Assembly: GCF_050574275.1 (NCBI RefSeq)
Contig: NZ_CP192260.1
Coordinates: 1,798,001-1,862,000 of the forward strand
Direction: 5' to 3'
DNA from: Virgibacillus_F flavescens
Lineage (GTDB): Bacteria; Bacillota; Bacilli; Bacillales; Amphibacillaceae
DNA length: 64,000 nt
In this document: one piece after another, positions 26,396 through 35,294 of the stretch
Position numbering within the stretch: position 1 is the stretch's first letter
How the letters are laid out: every line of letters starts with the position of its first letter
Position numbers and translations under genes: made by a program
The notes under the pieces: generated by a model
The model's input: only the letters and a program-made list of their open reading frames with translations
Database searches by the model: none
What the model was told of the DNA's origin: nothing

Positions 26396-26833
26396 ATGTA
26401 TTTTATTGACCGCAGTAAAATTGAAGAAACACTTACATATATGGAAGGTTTGCTGCAGGAATTGGGTAAACAATCGTTTGAGACATTTAGAGATAAATTA
26501 TCGCTGGAACGGATTACACAGATGATAATTGAATCTGTTCTGGATGTTGGAAATATGATGATAGATGGGTTTATTATGAGAGACCCGGGAAGCTATGAGG
26601 ATATTATCGATATTTTAGTGGACGAACGAGTACTTCCTTCAGATGAGTCGGAAAGATATAAATCAGTGATTAAATTACGTACGATGCTTGTGAAGGAATA
26701 CCTGACGATAGATCATGAACAAATACGAACTACGATGGCTGAGAACAAAGCGACATTAAATTTGTTCAGTAAGCGGATTCGTACGTATTTGGATAACGAA
26801 CTTGGTGTCGCCAACGCTTTTTCCGGGCAGTAA
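26396..26833 (+). CDS. yutE: YutE, DUF86/HepT-like protein
   Basis: 145 residues, helical. The HepT-type elements are visible (ITQMIIESVLDVGNMMIDGF, then a C-terminal YL region with EYLTIDHEQI). In B. subtilis yutE follows yutD; here some 18 kb lie between them. HepT proteins are toxins of HepT-MntA pairs, but stand-alone YutE proteins have no adjacent MntA and their role is unknown. Confidence 0.78.
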   Translation: MYFIDRSKIEETLTYMEGLLQELGKQSFETFRDKLSLERITQMIIESVLDVGNMMIDGFIMRDPGSYEDIIDILVDERVLPSDESERYKSVIKLRTMLVKEYLTIDHEQIRTTMAENKATLNLFSKRIRTYLDNELGVANAFSGQ

Positions 26834-26849
26834 AGAGAGGTTTTAAAGT

Positions 26850-27614
26850 ATGAAGAATTATAAAGGGTATTTAGTTGATCTGGACGGTACGATGTATAAA
26901 GGAAACGAGCGCATTCATGCTGCTAAAGAATTTGTGGATTTTTTATATGAAAAAGAAATACCGCATTTATTTTTAACAAACAATTCATCAAAAACGCAAG
27001 AGGACATCGCTAAAAAGTTAGTCGAAATGGATATACGTGCTACATCGGATCATATTTTCACATCAAGCATGGCGTCAGCAAGTTATATTGCTGATCTAAA
27101 CAGTAGTGGACGTGTTTTTGTTATTGGTGAAACCGGGCTGCGTGATGCACTTGAGAAAAAGGGACTTACCATTACAGATGAGGATCCTGATTTCGTAGTT
27201 GTGGGAATCGATCATGAAATCACGTATGAAAAGCTTGCCAAGGCGTGTTTGTTTGTTCGTAATGGAGCGAGATTCTTATCGACAAATAGTGATGTAGCTA
27301 TTCCAACAGAACGCGGTCTGTTACCAGGAAACGGGGCACTTACTTCCGTCATAACGGTGAGCACCGGTGTGGAGCCAACCTTTATTGGAAAACCTGAGCC
27401 AATTATAATGGAGCAAGCATTGCATGCGCTTGGATTGTCAAATAAGGAAACGCTTATGGTAGGGGATAATTATCATACAGATATCATGGCTGGAATTCAG
27501 GCAGGGGTGGATACTTTAATGGTTTTCACAGGGATTACGCCATTTGAGGAACTTGTAAAATTGCCTGATCAACCAACGTACCACGTACAGAATTTGAATG
27601 AATGGATAAAATAA
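26850..27614 (+). CDS. yutF: YutF, HAD-family NagD-like phosphatase
   Basis: 254 residues. HAD motif I is VDLDGTMYKG at about 9-18 with both catalytic Asp, motif II FLTNNSS at 40-46, the IIA cap GNGALTS region, the Lys in FIGKPEP and motif IV VGDNYHTDIMAG. NagD-type enzymes dephosphorylate sugar phosphates and nucleotides. It starts 17 bases after yutE in the B. subtilis order. Confidence 0.88.
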   Translation: MKNYKGYLVDLDGTMYKGNERIHAAKEFVDFLYEKEIPHLFLTNNSSKTQEDIAKKLVEMDIRATSDHIFTSSMASASYIADLNSSGRVFVIGETGLRDALEKKGLTITDEDPDFVVVGIDHEITYEKLAKACLFVRNGARFLSTNSDVAIPTERGLLPGNGALTSVITVSTGVEPTFIGKPEPIIMEQALHALGLSNKETLMVGDNYHTDIMAGIQAGVDTLMVFTGITPFEELVKLPDQPTYHVQNLNEWIK

Positions 27615-27654
27615 AAGCTTTCTAATCGAGTGAAATCGATTAGAAAGCTTTTTC
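27613..27654. terminator. Bidirectional terminator between yutF and yutG
   Basis: AAAAGCTTTCTAATCGA (27613-27629) and TCGATTAGAAAGCTTTTT (27636-27653), a perfect stem between converging genes. Confidence 0.93.
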
Positions 27655-27656
27655 AT

Positions 27657-28169
27657 TTAGTCATCTAATACAACTGCATCTCGTACGCCGTGTGCCAGTC
27701 TGCTTGAGGCTGCCGCTGCAATTGCGCCGACGATGTCATCAAGAAACGTATGACATTCACCAGTTGATTTATCATTTAATCGCTCAAGTATTCCAGGCTT
27801 CTGTTTATCGATATATCCGTAATTAGTAAAGCCGATTGACCCGTAAACATTCACGATAGACAGTGCAATAATTTCGTCTACGCCATATAAACTTTCATCT
27901 GTTTCAATGGTTTGCTGCAGTGGAAAATCAAGCATCTTTTGTTCTGCAAGCTTATCTAACTGAATACCTGTTAGTATCGCATTTTGAACCTCTCGCTTGG
28001 TTAATACGCGGTCCACGTTGTGGCGACACTCATCCATACTTAAATCTTCGTGATATTTCGATTGGAGATAGTAAACTAATTCCGCGATATCTTCTAAAGT
28101 TACACCGCGCTCTGTTAACCATTCACGTGCTTTTAATTCTAATTGACTTTGATTTGTTTTCTTTTCCAT
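27657..28169 (-). CDS. yutG: YutG, phosphatidylglycerophosphatase A-related protein
   Basis: 170 residues, soluble. The family pattern ALSIVNVYGSIGFTNYGYID and a C-terminal DDIVGAIAAAAS (the DDxxxG metal-binding element of PgpA) are present. In the order yutF, yutG, yutH as in B. subtilis, here on the opposite strand to both neighbours. Confidence 0.82.
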   Translation of the reverse strand: MEKKTNQSQLELKAREWLTERGVTLEDIAELVYYLQSKYHEDLSMDECRHNVDRVLTKREVQNAILTGIQLDKLAEQKMLDFPLQQTIETDESLYGVDEIIALSIVNVYGSIGFTNYGYIDKQKPGILERLNDKSTGECHTFLDDIVGAIAAAASSRLAHGVRDAVVLDD

Positions 28170-28246
28170 TTAAATCACCTATTCTGACGTATTTTTATCC
28201 AATTGCTCAACATACACTTATTGTATATCTGTAAGGGGGTAGAAAT

Positions 28247-29221
28247 GTGGAAAGTTTACTTGCTACTTATTATGGTATCCGATCGGAAGGTACTTGTTTC
28301 CTGGACGGAGCGGAGGGACACATTAGTAAGGACTACATTTATTTTATCATTCCAAGCGATAACAGGGAAGTCATTCATCCAGAGCAGCTGGCATTGTGTT
28401 ATCATCTTTTTGAAAAAGGTGTTAATAGTATGGCAGTTCCAATTGAAAATGTAAATGGAGAATGGTCCACTTTATTTATGGGAGAAGAATATACAGTTGT
28501 AAAAATGCACCATAAAGACAGGGAACTAAGCAGGTCACATGGGCAGTCACTGGCAGATTTTCATGAGATCGGAACGGCCTATCCATTTGAGCCTGTTGAT
28601 TTTTCAAGTTATGGGCAGTGGAAACAGCTATGGATTAATAAGCTGACAGCATTTGAGCAGAAGGTCGAACAAGAGGATTCCCTGTATCGTTCGCCGTATC
28701 ATCGAAAACTGTCTGATATGTTTCCATATATTATCGGAATATGTGAAAATGCAATCCAATATTTACAGGAAACAGAATATGATTACCGTTTCCACGAAAC
28801 CGACCAGGGAACGATTACAAATAAGCGGTATACAAACCAATGCAACCGAGATGTCATATGGCATGGGAATTTTATTTTCGATCATCCTGTTCGGGACATT
28901 GCTGAGCATATTCGATATTGTATTTTATATCAAGAGGATGACGGGATTAAGAATGCGGGTACATTTTTGCAGGAGTATCAGGAGAGCCGATCTCTGTCGG
29001 TATTCAGCTGGCGTTTACTGTATGCGAGACTTCTTTATCCAGTTCATTTTTTTGACTTAATTGAAAAAGGATTCGCTTCAACATCTTATGATTCGTTACT
29101 ATCTAGTTTGAACGATTTGCTGCAAAAACAAGTAAGGTACGAAAAGTTTATGAGGACGTTCTATGAGACAGTAGAAGTGGATCATCGAGAATGGGATTTA
29201 CCAGTGGTGGATTGGCTCTGA
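28247..29221 (+). CDS. yutH: YutH, spore coat-associated CotS-type protein
   Basis: 324 residues with the kinase-like fold of CotS/YutH proteins; the readable blocks are HGQSLADFHEIGT and DVIWHGNFIFDHPVRDIAEH, corresponding to the catalytic-loop area. In B. subtilis it is a coat protein made in the mother cell. GTG start behind AAGGGGGT; an ATG two bases upstream is out of frame. Confidence 0.8.
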   Translation: MESLLATYYGIRSEGTCFLDGAEGHISKDYIYFIIPSDNREVIHPEQLALCYHLFEKGVNSMAVPIENVNGEWSTLFMGEEYTVVKMHHKDRELSRSHGQSLADFHEIGTAYPFEPVDFSSYGQWKQLWINKLTAFEQKVEQEDSLYRSPYHRKLSDMFPYIIGICENAIQYLQETEYDYRFHETDQGTITNKRYTNQCNRDVIWHGNFIFDHPVRDIAEHIRYCILYQEDDGIKNAGTFLQEYQESRSLSVFSWRLLYARLLYPVHFFDLIEKGFASTSYDSLLSSLNDLLQKQVRYEKFMRTFYETVEVDHREWDLPVVDWL

Positions 29222-29226
29222 ATAAA

Positions 29227-29259
29227 AAGGCAAACATTTTTAAAAATGTTTGCCTTTAA
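29227..29259. terminator. Bidirectional terminator between yutH and yutI
   Basis: AAGGCAAACATTTTT and AAAAATGTTTGCCTT form a symmetrical stem with A and T runs on the outside. Confidence 0.9.
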
Positions 29260-29270
29260 TCTATGTGGTA

Positions 29271-29495
29271 TTAAAATACTTGTTCGATTTCAGTAACTCC
29301 CGGAACTTCTGCGATTAACGCGCGTTCAATTCCAGCTTTTAAAGTGATGGTAGAACTAGGACAGTTCCCGCATGCACCCATGAGACGAAGAAGCACAATG
29401 CCATTCTCATCTACATCAATTAACTCCACATCTCCGCCATCACGAAGTAAAAATGGGCGTAATTTATTTAAGACTTCTTGCACCTGTTCTTGCAT
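29271..29495 (-). CDS. yutI: NifU-like iron-sulfur scaffold (YutI/Nfu)
   Basis: 74 residues. It has the NifU C-terminal domain motif MGACGNCPSSTITLK with the two cluster-binding Cys, after FLLRDGGDVELIDV. It carries Fe-S clusters to target proteins. The ATG at 29495 follows AAAGGAG; the longer upstream frame has no such site. Confidence 0.9.
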   Translation of the reverse strand: MQEQVQEVLNKLRPFLLRDGGDVELIDVDENGIVLLRLMGACGNCPSSTITLKAGIERALIAEVPGVTEIEQVF

Positions 29496-29647
29496 TATCC
29501 ATCTTCTCCTTTCTATACCATTATAAGATGAATGCTGTAAAAAATCTATCGCTAAAACACATCTTTTCATAAAAGTAGATGATTATATTTTATCTTTAAT
29601 GAAAGATTTTGTAAAATATAAGTAACTAAAAGTATGGAGGTTTCGTC

Positions 29648-29974
29648 ATGGGGGATAAGAAAGCAGTAATTACCGTTTACGGGGCAGAACAAATATGTGC
29701 AAGTTGTGTGGGAGCTCCCGGGTCCAGAGATACATTTGAATGGCTTCAGGCTGCAATCGGGCGAAAGTATAAAAGTGGTGGAATTTATTATACTTATATA
29801 GACATCAACAAGCCGCAAACAGAGGATAAACATATTGCATTTATTGAACGAATAGCGGATGAAGATTTATTTTATCCGATTGTATTTGTAAACGAGGAAA
29901 TGGTCGGTGAAGGGATCCCGCGCTTAAAAACGGTCTATCAAGCACTGGATGAATTGGAAGTGCCATTGCAATAA
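29648..29974 (+). CDS. yuzD: YuzD, thioredoxin-like DUF1462 protein
   Basis: 108 residues with a CxxC-like pair CASC near residue 22 in YGAEQICASCVGAPGSRDT and a thioredoxin-fold end (FYPIVFVNEEMVGEGIPRL). Located between an Nfu and an A-type Fe-S carrier gene, which suggests a thiol or Fe-S assembly role. Confidence 0.82.
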   Translation: MGDKKAVITVYGAEQICASCVGAPGSRDTFEWLQAAIGRKYKSGGIYYTYIDINKPQTEDKHIAFIERIADEDLFYPIVFVNEEMVGEGIPRLKTVYQALDELEVPLQ

Positions 29975-30041
29975 AAAAAGCTGCTTCTATTGAATAGTAC
30001 AGGAACAGTTAGTATAATTGAGTTTAAAGGAGGGGCAAAAC

Positions 30042-30398
30042 ATGGTTGTTACATTTACAGAAGATGCAGTGGATCAAATCAAAGTAATGATGAAAGACGA
30101 ATCAGAAAATGTCCGCTTACGTTTTGGCATAAAAGGTGGCGGCTGTAGCGGCTTATCCTACTCACTCGGATTCGAACAGGAAGTTAATGAAGAACTAGAT
30201 ATGGTAGATGAAATAAATGGGCTGCCTGTAGTGATTTTCAAACAGGACATTCCGATTATAGAAGGAACAAAAATTGATTTCAAACAGAACATGATGGGCG
30301 GCGGATTCAGTATCGAAAATCCAAATGCTATCGTAAGTTGTGGCTGTGGATCATCTTTCAAAGCAAAAGAACGCGAAGGTACACCTGATAAATGTTAA
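30042..30398 (+). CDS. yutM: A-type Fe-S carrier (HesB/IscA family, YutM)
   Basis: 118 residues. Three conserved Cys: one in GGGCSGLSYSLGF and the pair in SCGCGSSF. A-type carriers hand clusters to apo-proteins. The ATG at 30042 is preceded by GGAGGGGC. Confidence 0.9.
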   Translation: MVVTFTEDAVDQIKVMMKDESENVRLRFGIKGGGCSGLSYSLGFEQEVNEELDMVDEINGLPVVIFKQDIPIIEGTKIDFKQNMMGGGFSIENPNAIVSCGCGSSFKAKEREGTPDKC

Positions 30399-30415
30399 GA
30401 AGTTTAGTTTAGAGA

Positions 30416-30451
30416 AGCTGGAACGCTGTTAATGGCGTTCTGGCTTTTTTT
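30416..30451 (+). terminator. Terminator after yutM
   Basis: AGCTGGAACGC (30416-30426) and GCGTTCTGGCT (30435-30445), one G-U/mismatch, then a T-run. The 21-nt array starts shortly after it. Confidence 0.85.
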
Positions 30452-30498
30452 GTTTGGTGTGAGACCGGCTGGTTGTGGGGATGCAGTCTGGTTCGGGC

Positions 30499-30725
30499 GG
30501 AATACGATCGGGATTGCGGGGAATACAGTCCGATTCGTGAGAAATACAATCGGAATAGCAGGAAAATCGGTCCGGTAGAGGAAATACAGGCTGATTAGAG
30601 TGGAATACAAGCGGGATTGCGAGAAATACAATCCAGTCAGAGTGAAATACAGGCGGGATAGCGAGAAAAAGCGGCTGGTAGAGGAAAAACAGTCTGGTTG
30701 GGATGAAATACAAGCGGGATAGCAA
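30499..30725. repeat. 21-nt hierarchical repeat array, locus 1
   Basis: Eleven degenerate units beginning GAAATACA/GGAATACA, at 30499, 30520, 30541, 30562, 30581, 30602, 30623, 30644, 30665, 30684 and 30705. Spacing is 21 except two units of 19 (starting at 30562 and 30665), which are 103 bases apart. The 19-base units share a common ending, GGTAGAG. Frames through the array give seven-residue periodic peptides, but no start or ribosome site supports a gene. Confidence 0.85.
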
Positions 30726-30762
30726 TAATTAAACGCCGAATACAGGTTAATGTAGTTCAAAA

Positions 30763-31749
30763 CTATAAAAGGTCGCGAATCTGTTGCAGTGAGAGCTGAT
30801 ATTTTCTGTTTTTATATGATCCTGTATATTGGAAATTCATTTTAAGAAGTTGTTTCGTTGCAACGGACGGAGATGTAAGATTGGTGAATTGTCTAAACTG
30901 CTTATTCGAAATTGTAGAGGAGATTAATAATCTAAAGTCCATCAGAGTTTGAAAAAAGCTAACCGGGAAAGATCCCTCACACAACTGGCATCTCCACTTT
31001 CCGTTTTTACGGTTAATCGATAATTTATTACATGCGGGACAACCCATACCACTTAGGAGTTCAGAGGGTGCAACTTTGAATTTTTTTAAAATGTCAGGCT
31101 CGTATTCTCGGTGTTCTGTAAGAAATAAGTTTGTTAATCGATCAATTTTGGGCTTATTGAGTAGCTTAGATGAGTATTTTTTACGGGCAGTGTTAATTTC
31201 TGGAGGGAAACTCGCAGATGTGAAAATTTTATCAAACACATCCTGGTTACTGGGTGAGGTTTTGAGAATTGAAGAAGAATTTGTAAAGATAATGTACGGG
31301 ATTATTGGGATATTCGTAAAGCGATGATGCCGAAGCCATTCGTTTAATTGTATAACATGGCGATTGCTTTGCAGAATTGGGCAAGGATACGATTCTTCTT
31401 TTTCTTCGAGGGAGCGGATCATCTGTTGGGAAGAGGTATCAAAGAATATCGTACCTGCAATATTTTTGACCTCTAGGAGAAAAATGCAATTTGTGGCTAA
31501 TAGCAGCGTGTCTATTTGGAAGTGAAAATCATTTTTCCAAGGTAATCGAAGACCGTGGAAAATGATATAGTCGTCATTCTCTAAAAAGTTTAAATGGTAA
31601 TCAATAGACTGCTCACCACGGTAGCCCGAGTTATACTTTCTAAGATCCTCTTCTACTCTAATTCGTTGTGGATGATTTAGTGGGATTCTTCTGAGTAAAG
31701 CTTCCAACTTTGGGATAATAAGTGGTACTTCTCGTTCTTTTGCTATCAA
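30763..31749 (-). CDS. NERD domain protein
   Basis: About 328 residues. The NERD (nuclease-related) domain covers roughly 35-150 with YRGEQSIDYHLNFL, LPWKNDFHFQIDTLLL and FLLEVKNIAG, the Glu and Lys of a nuclease-like core. The second half ends with a CPACNKL...CQLCEG zinc-ribbon-like pair of CxxC motifs. The TTG at 31749 has AAAGAGGTGA six bases upstream and gives the family-like start MIAKEREVPL. The gene is flanked on both sides by 21-nt repeat arrays. Function in the cell unknown. Confidence 0.82.
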   Translation of the reverse strand: MIAKEREVPLIIPKLEALLRRIPLNHPQRIRVEEDLRKYNSGYRGEQSIDYHLNFLENDDYIIFHGLRLPWKNDFHFQIDTLLLATNCIFLLEVKNIAGTIFFDTSSQQMIRSLEEKEESYPCPILQSNRHVIQLNEWLRHHRFTNIPIIPYIIFTNSSSILKTSPSNQDVFDKIFTSASFPPEINTARKKYSSKLLNKPKIDRLTNLFLTEHREYEPDILKKFKVAPSELLSGMGCPACNKLSINRKNGKWRCQLCEGSFPVSFFQTLMDFRLLISSTISNKQFRQFTNLTSPSVATKQLLKMNFQYTGSYKNRKYQLSLQQIRDLL

Positions 31750-31913
31750 TAAAGTCACCTCTTTCAATTAGTTTTTATACAATTCCACAGCACTATCTAG
31801 ATTTCCTGCTTATTCATGAAAAAATAATTTAATAGAGTTGTGAATAAGAGATCTTCTGGCTGAAATGGGTTCTTCTTAATTGATCTGTGGGCGGGGGACA
31901 GTCCGATTCGCGC

Positions 31914-32155
31914 GAAATATGAGCCACATCGGGCGGAATTCAGTCCACCGTGAGCAAAATACCGTCCGAGCCACGGGATACAAGCCGATTCAGATGAAAA
32001 ACGAGCCAGCCACCGAGAAATACAAGCCACATCGGGCGGAATACAGTCCAACCCGAGCAAAATACCGTCCGAGCCACTGGATACAAGCCGATTCAGATGA
32101 AAAACGAGCCAGCCAACGAGAAATGCAAGCCACATCGGACGAAATACAGTCCACA
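31914..32155. repeat. 21-nt hierarchical repeat array, locus 2
   Basis: Twelve units with the same GAAATACAAGCC-like core at 31914, 31935, 31956, 31975, 31996, 32017, 32038, 32059, 32078, 32099, 32120 and 32141. Again all are 21 apart except two of 19 (starting at 31956 and 32059), exactly 103 bases apart. Here the 103-base block is almost perfectly duplicated. Confidence 0.88.
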
Positions 32156-32177
32156 CAGCCTGCTCACAACCTAGCTA

Positions 32178-32222
32178 CAAAAAAAGCCAGAACGACTCTC
32201 ACCTTGAGAGTCGTTCTGGCGT
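32178..32222 (-). terminator. Terminator of yumC
   Basis: GCCAGAACGACTCTC (32186-32200) and GAGAGTCGTTCTGGC (32206-32220), with the T-run of the minus strand at 32179-32185. Confidence 0.92.
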
Positions 32223-32231
32223 AAATTAGTG

Positions 32232-33215
32232 TTAAAACATGCTGGTAGAGTGCTTTGGCTGCAGTCTTGCTTTTGGATCGATGTATGACTTGGCATTATT
32301 GATGGCTGTTGGGCCTTCGCCGAATCCGGTAGCAATTAGCTTAACTTTACCTACATATGTGCAAATATCTCCTGCTGCGTATATGCCAGGGATATTAGTT
32401 TCCATTTTGGAATTGACCACGATGCTGTTTTTATCGATTTCTAATCCCCAGTCTTTTATAGGACCTAATGAGGACACGAATCCGTAATTACATAATAAGG
32501 AATCGACATCGAGTACAATTTCCTTTTCACCTTTTACTTCTTCAAGAACCAATTGTTCAATGCGATCTGTACCGACTATTTCTTTTGGAGCGAAAGGAGT
32601 TACTACATTGACCGTTGAGTCCATTAATTTCTCAACACTGTGCTCATGTGCTCTGAATTTATCGCGACGATGAACTAATGTTACACTATTTGCAATAGGC
32701 TCAAGCATTAATGCCCAGTCAACAGCTGAATCTCCGCCGCCCAAGAGAACGACATCCTGATCTTTATAGTGATTCATTTCTTTTACATGGTAGTGGAGAT
32801 TAATGCCCTCAAATTTTTCGGAATCACCAACATTTAATCTGCGTGGTTGAAAAGCGCCATTACCTGCTGTGATAATAATTGTTTTTGAATAATGTATTTC
32901 TTTATCAGACGTTATTTTAAAAGTGTTGTCTTCTAATCTTTCTACTTGTTCAATTGCTTGCTCTAATACGATCGTAGGGTCAAACAAATTTGCTTGTTCT
33001 TCTAAATTGTCTACAAGTTCCTGCGCGCGGACTTTAGGAAAACCTGCGATATCGTATATATATTTTTCCGGATATAATGCAGTGAGCTGCCCGCCAGTAT
33101 GTGGTAAGCTTTCTATAATTTTTACACTTGCTTGTCTCATTCCACCATAAAATGCGGTGAATAATCCAACTGGTCCTGCCCCAATTATAGTCACGTCGTA
33201 AAGTTTATCTGACAT
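32232..33215 (-). CDS. yumC: YumC, thioredoxin-reductase-like ferredoxin/flavodoxin-NADP reductase
   Basis: 327 residues. Two nucleotide-binding motifs: GAGPVGLFTAFYGGMRQ near the N-terminus (FAD) and LLGGGDSAVDWALML near 160 (NADPH); AAGDICTY near the end closes the FAD site. It lacks the CxxC of true thioredoxin reductases, as expected for this type. It supplies electrons via ferredoxin or flavodoxin. Length and the neighbouring yumB agree with B. subtilis. Confidence 0.92.
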   Translation of the reverse strand: MSDKLYDVTIIGAGPVGLFTAFYGGMRQASVKIIESLPHTGGQLTALYPEKYIYDIAGFPKVRAQELVDNLEEQANLFDPTIVLEQAIEQVERLEDNTFKITSDKEIHYSKTIIITAGNGAFQPRRLNVGDSEKFEGINLHYHVKEMNHYKDQDVVLLGGGDSAVDWALMLEPIANSVTLVHRRDKFRAHEHSVEKLMDSTVNVVTPFAPKEIVGTDRIEQLVLEEVKGEKEIVLDVDSLLCNYGFVSSLGPIKDWGLEIDKNSIVVNSKMETNIPGIYAAGDICTYVGKVKLIATGFGEGPTAINNAKSYIDPKARLQPKHSTSMF

Positions 33216-33608
33216 GGTAAATTCCCCCGTTTTTTTAACTGATTCATTTTTTTCATCATGCCTATAATATCACAAAGCACTAACTTTTGCGTGCATTGAC
33301 TCACATCTTATCTCTAAAACGTTAATATTACGAAAACATTAAATTTTATAACATAAAAATAAGGGTTGAAACTATGTGTGAAAAAGGCTACCATTAATTT
33401 TAGCTGTTATATTACATTTGTGTGACAAAATTATATATAATAAGGCTCTTTTTTTATGTCTGGCTGCAGTGTAAATCCACCAGAACTTAAGCTAGTTCGG
33501 TGTGACGAGTCGCTTAAGCTTTTTCTAAAATACTAGTACGTGAAAAGTGTCACATATCAATAAAACGATGAATATGAATTGAAATTATATAGATGGAAGT
33601 GATTAGAG
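33216..33608. other. Divergent intergenic region between yumC and yumB
   Basis: Holds the promoters of two divergent genes. A TATATATAAT run near 33430 could be a -10 for yumB. An imperfect stem, CTTAAGC (33486-33492) and GCTTAAG, followed by CTTTTTC lies at about 33486-33523. I could not name a convincing Rex or other operator. No gene seen. Confidence 0.4.
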
Positions 33609-34829
33609 ATGAAGAAGCCTAGTATTGTCATTTTAGGTGCAGGGTATGGCGGGATGATGACTACCGTGAATTTACAGAAGTCGCTCGGGATTAATGAGGC
33701 CGAGATTACGCTGGTTAATAAGCATAACTATCATTATCAGACAACATGGTTACACGAGAATGCTGCAGGAACGTTGCATCAGGATCGTACTCGTATCGGC
33801 ATTAAAGAGGTTGTTAATATGAGTAAAGTTAACTTTGTCAAAGATACTGTGGTTAGTATAAAACCTGAAGAAAAGAAGGTTAAACTGAAAACAGGTGAAC
33901 TAACGTACGATTACTTAGTAATTGCTCTAGGTTTTGAAGCTGCAACATTTGGAATTCCAGGACTTGATGAGCATGCATTTAAGATTACTAGTATTAATAG
34001 TGCTCGCCTTATACGTGAACATATTGAATACAACTTCGCGATGTATAATAATGAAAAAGAATCAAATGATGCTCGGTTGAATATCGTTGTTGGTGGTGGT
34101 GGATTCACAGGTATTGAATTCGTTGGTGAACTAGCAAATCGTATTCCTGAGTTGTGCAAAGAATATGATATTGACAAAAATAAAGTTCGTCTGATTAATG
34201 TTGAGGGTGCTCCTACGGTACTGCCAGGATTTGACCCGGATTTGGTAGAGTATGCTATGAACTCTCTTGAAGCTCGTGGTGTTGAATTCAAAACAGGTGC
34301 ATTGTTAAAAGAATGTAAGCCTGATAGCATTGTTTTCGAGAAAGACGGAAAACTGGAAGAAATTCCTACGATGACAACTGTATGGGCTGCTGGTGTTCGT
34401 GCCAACTCAATCGTTGAAGCATCCGGGTTTGAAACGAATCGGGGAAAGATCGAAGTGCGTTCTGACATGCGTGCTCCAGATTACGATAATGTATTTGTTG
34501 TCGGTGACTGTGCGTTAATTATGAATGAAGAAACTGGTCGTCCGTTTCCTCCGACAGCTCAGATTGCAATTCAAATGGCTGGTGCGGTTGCACATAATGT
34601 CAAAGCAATTGCAACAGGCAGTGGAGAAGTGGAGAGTTTCGAACCAAAAATTCTTGGAACAGTAGCTTCCCTTGGTCATGATGATGCAATCGGTGTGATT
34701 CTGGATAACCGAAAAATATTCGGCTGGAAAGCAACTGTTATGAAAAAAGTAATTGATAATCGTTACCTGCTTAAGTTAGGTGGACCTGGATTATTATTTA
34801 AAAAAGGTAAGTTTAATATATTTTATTAA
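33609..34829 (+). CDS. yumB: YumB, type 2 NADH dehydrogenase-like flavoprotein
   Basis: 406 residues, the length of B. subtilis YumB. FAD motif ILGAGYGGMMTTVNLQK at the start, NADH motif VVGGGGFTGIEFVGELA near 165, and VVGDCALI near 300. The C-terminus ends in a hydrophobic, basic stretch that could touch the membrane. NDH-2 enzymes pass electrons from NADH to quinone without pumping protons. Confidence 0.88.
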   Translation: MKKPSIVILGAGYGGMMTTVNLQKSLGINEAEITLVNKHNYHYQTTWLHENAAGTLHQDRTRIGIKEVVNMSKVNFVKDTVVSIKPEEKKVKLKTGELTYDYLVIALGFEAATFGIPGLDEHAFKITSINSARLIREHIEYNFAMYNNEKESNDARLNIVVGGGGFTGIEFVGELANRIPELCKEYDIDKNKVRLINVEGAPTVLPGFDPDLVEYAMNSLEARGVEFKTGALLKECKPDSIVFEKDGKLEEIPTMTTVWAAGVRANSIVEASGFETNRGKIEVRSDMRAPDYDNVFVVGDCALIMNEETGRPFPPTAQIAIQMAGAVAHNVKAIATGSGEVESFEPKILGTVASLGHDDAIGVILDNRKIFGWKATVMKKVIDNRYLLKLGGPGLLFKKGKFNIFY

Positions 34830-34838
34830 AGAAAATGG

Positions 34839-34869
34839 AGCAAAGGCTATATTGTTGCCTTTGCTTTTC
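34839..34869 (+). terminator. Terminator after yumB
   Basis: AGCAAAGGC (34839-34847) and GCCTTTGCT (34857-34865), then TTTT. Confidence 0.8.
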
Positions 34870-34927
34870 CTATACTTTCCTATAAAATGTAATATGTGAG
34901 AAAGATAGTGCAGGGGAGGATACATCT

Positions 34928-35239
34928 TTGATTCAATTAATAATGTCGATACTTTTATATTTAATAATATTTTTCGGACTGGCATTTATACTTAATATGC
35001 TAATACGCCGAACATGGTTAATGGCATGCATATATCCATTTATTGTGTTAATAATTGTCGATGATATATCAACAGGATCTTATTTCACAGATTTTACAGG
35101 GGCAATTTCTACAGCATTCGCCAGGCTTATGGAAATTACTCCAGTGGATATTATGATTTTGAGCTCCGGATTTATAGGAACAATTATTTCAGGAATAGTT
35201 ATCAAGATGTTAAGAAAAAGCGGATATCAAATGTTTTAG
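34928..35239 (+). CDS. yuiB: YuiB family small membrane protein
   Basis: 103 residues with three hydrophobic segments; the N-terminal LIIFFGLAFILNMLIRRTWL and length agree with YuiB. TTG start nine bases after GGGGAGG; an ATG at 34943 is possible. In B. subtilis yuiC is a near neighbour downstream; here 25 kb intervene. Confidence 0.7.
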   Translation: MIQLIMSILLYLIIFFGLAFILNMLIRRTWLMACIYPFIVLIIVDDISTGSYFTDFTGAISTAFARLMEITPVDIMILSSGFIGTIISGIVIKMLRKSGYQMF

Positions 35240-35242
35240 CAA

Positions 35243-35287
35243 AAAGAGCGTTAACCCGGATAGTTGCTGGGTTAACGCTCTTTTTTT
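35243..35287. terminator. Bidirectional terminator after yuiB
   Basis: AAAGAGCGTTAACCC (35243-35257) and GGGTTAACGCTCTTT (35269-35283), T-run of seven; between converging genes. Confidence 0.92.
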
Positions 35288-35294
35288 GTACAGT

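Noticed and set aside
30404..30760. Open frames through the 21-nt arrays (also at 31797-32224 and 46983-47347) giving seven-residue periodic proteins
   Set aside because: The periodicity comes from the 21-nt DNA repeat; frames are open on both strands, lack ribosome binding sites and lie after terminators or between operon genes.
30499..32155. CRISPR array
   Set aside because: No constant repeat with unique spacers of even length; the units are short, degenerate and directly adjacent, and no cas gene is present.
33216..33608. Rex operator upstream of yumB
   Set aside because: GTGTGACAAAA and similar words occur, but no inverted TTGTGA/TCACAA pair with proper spacing.
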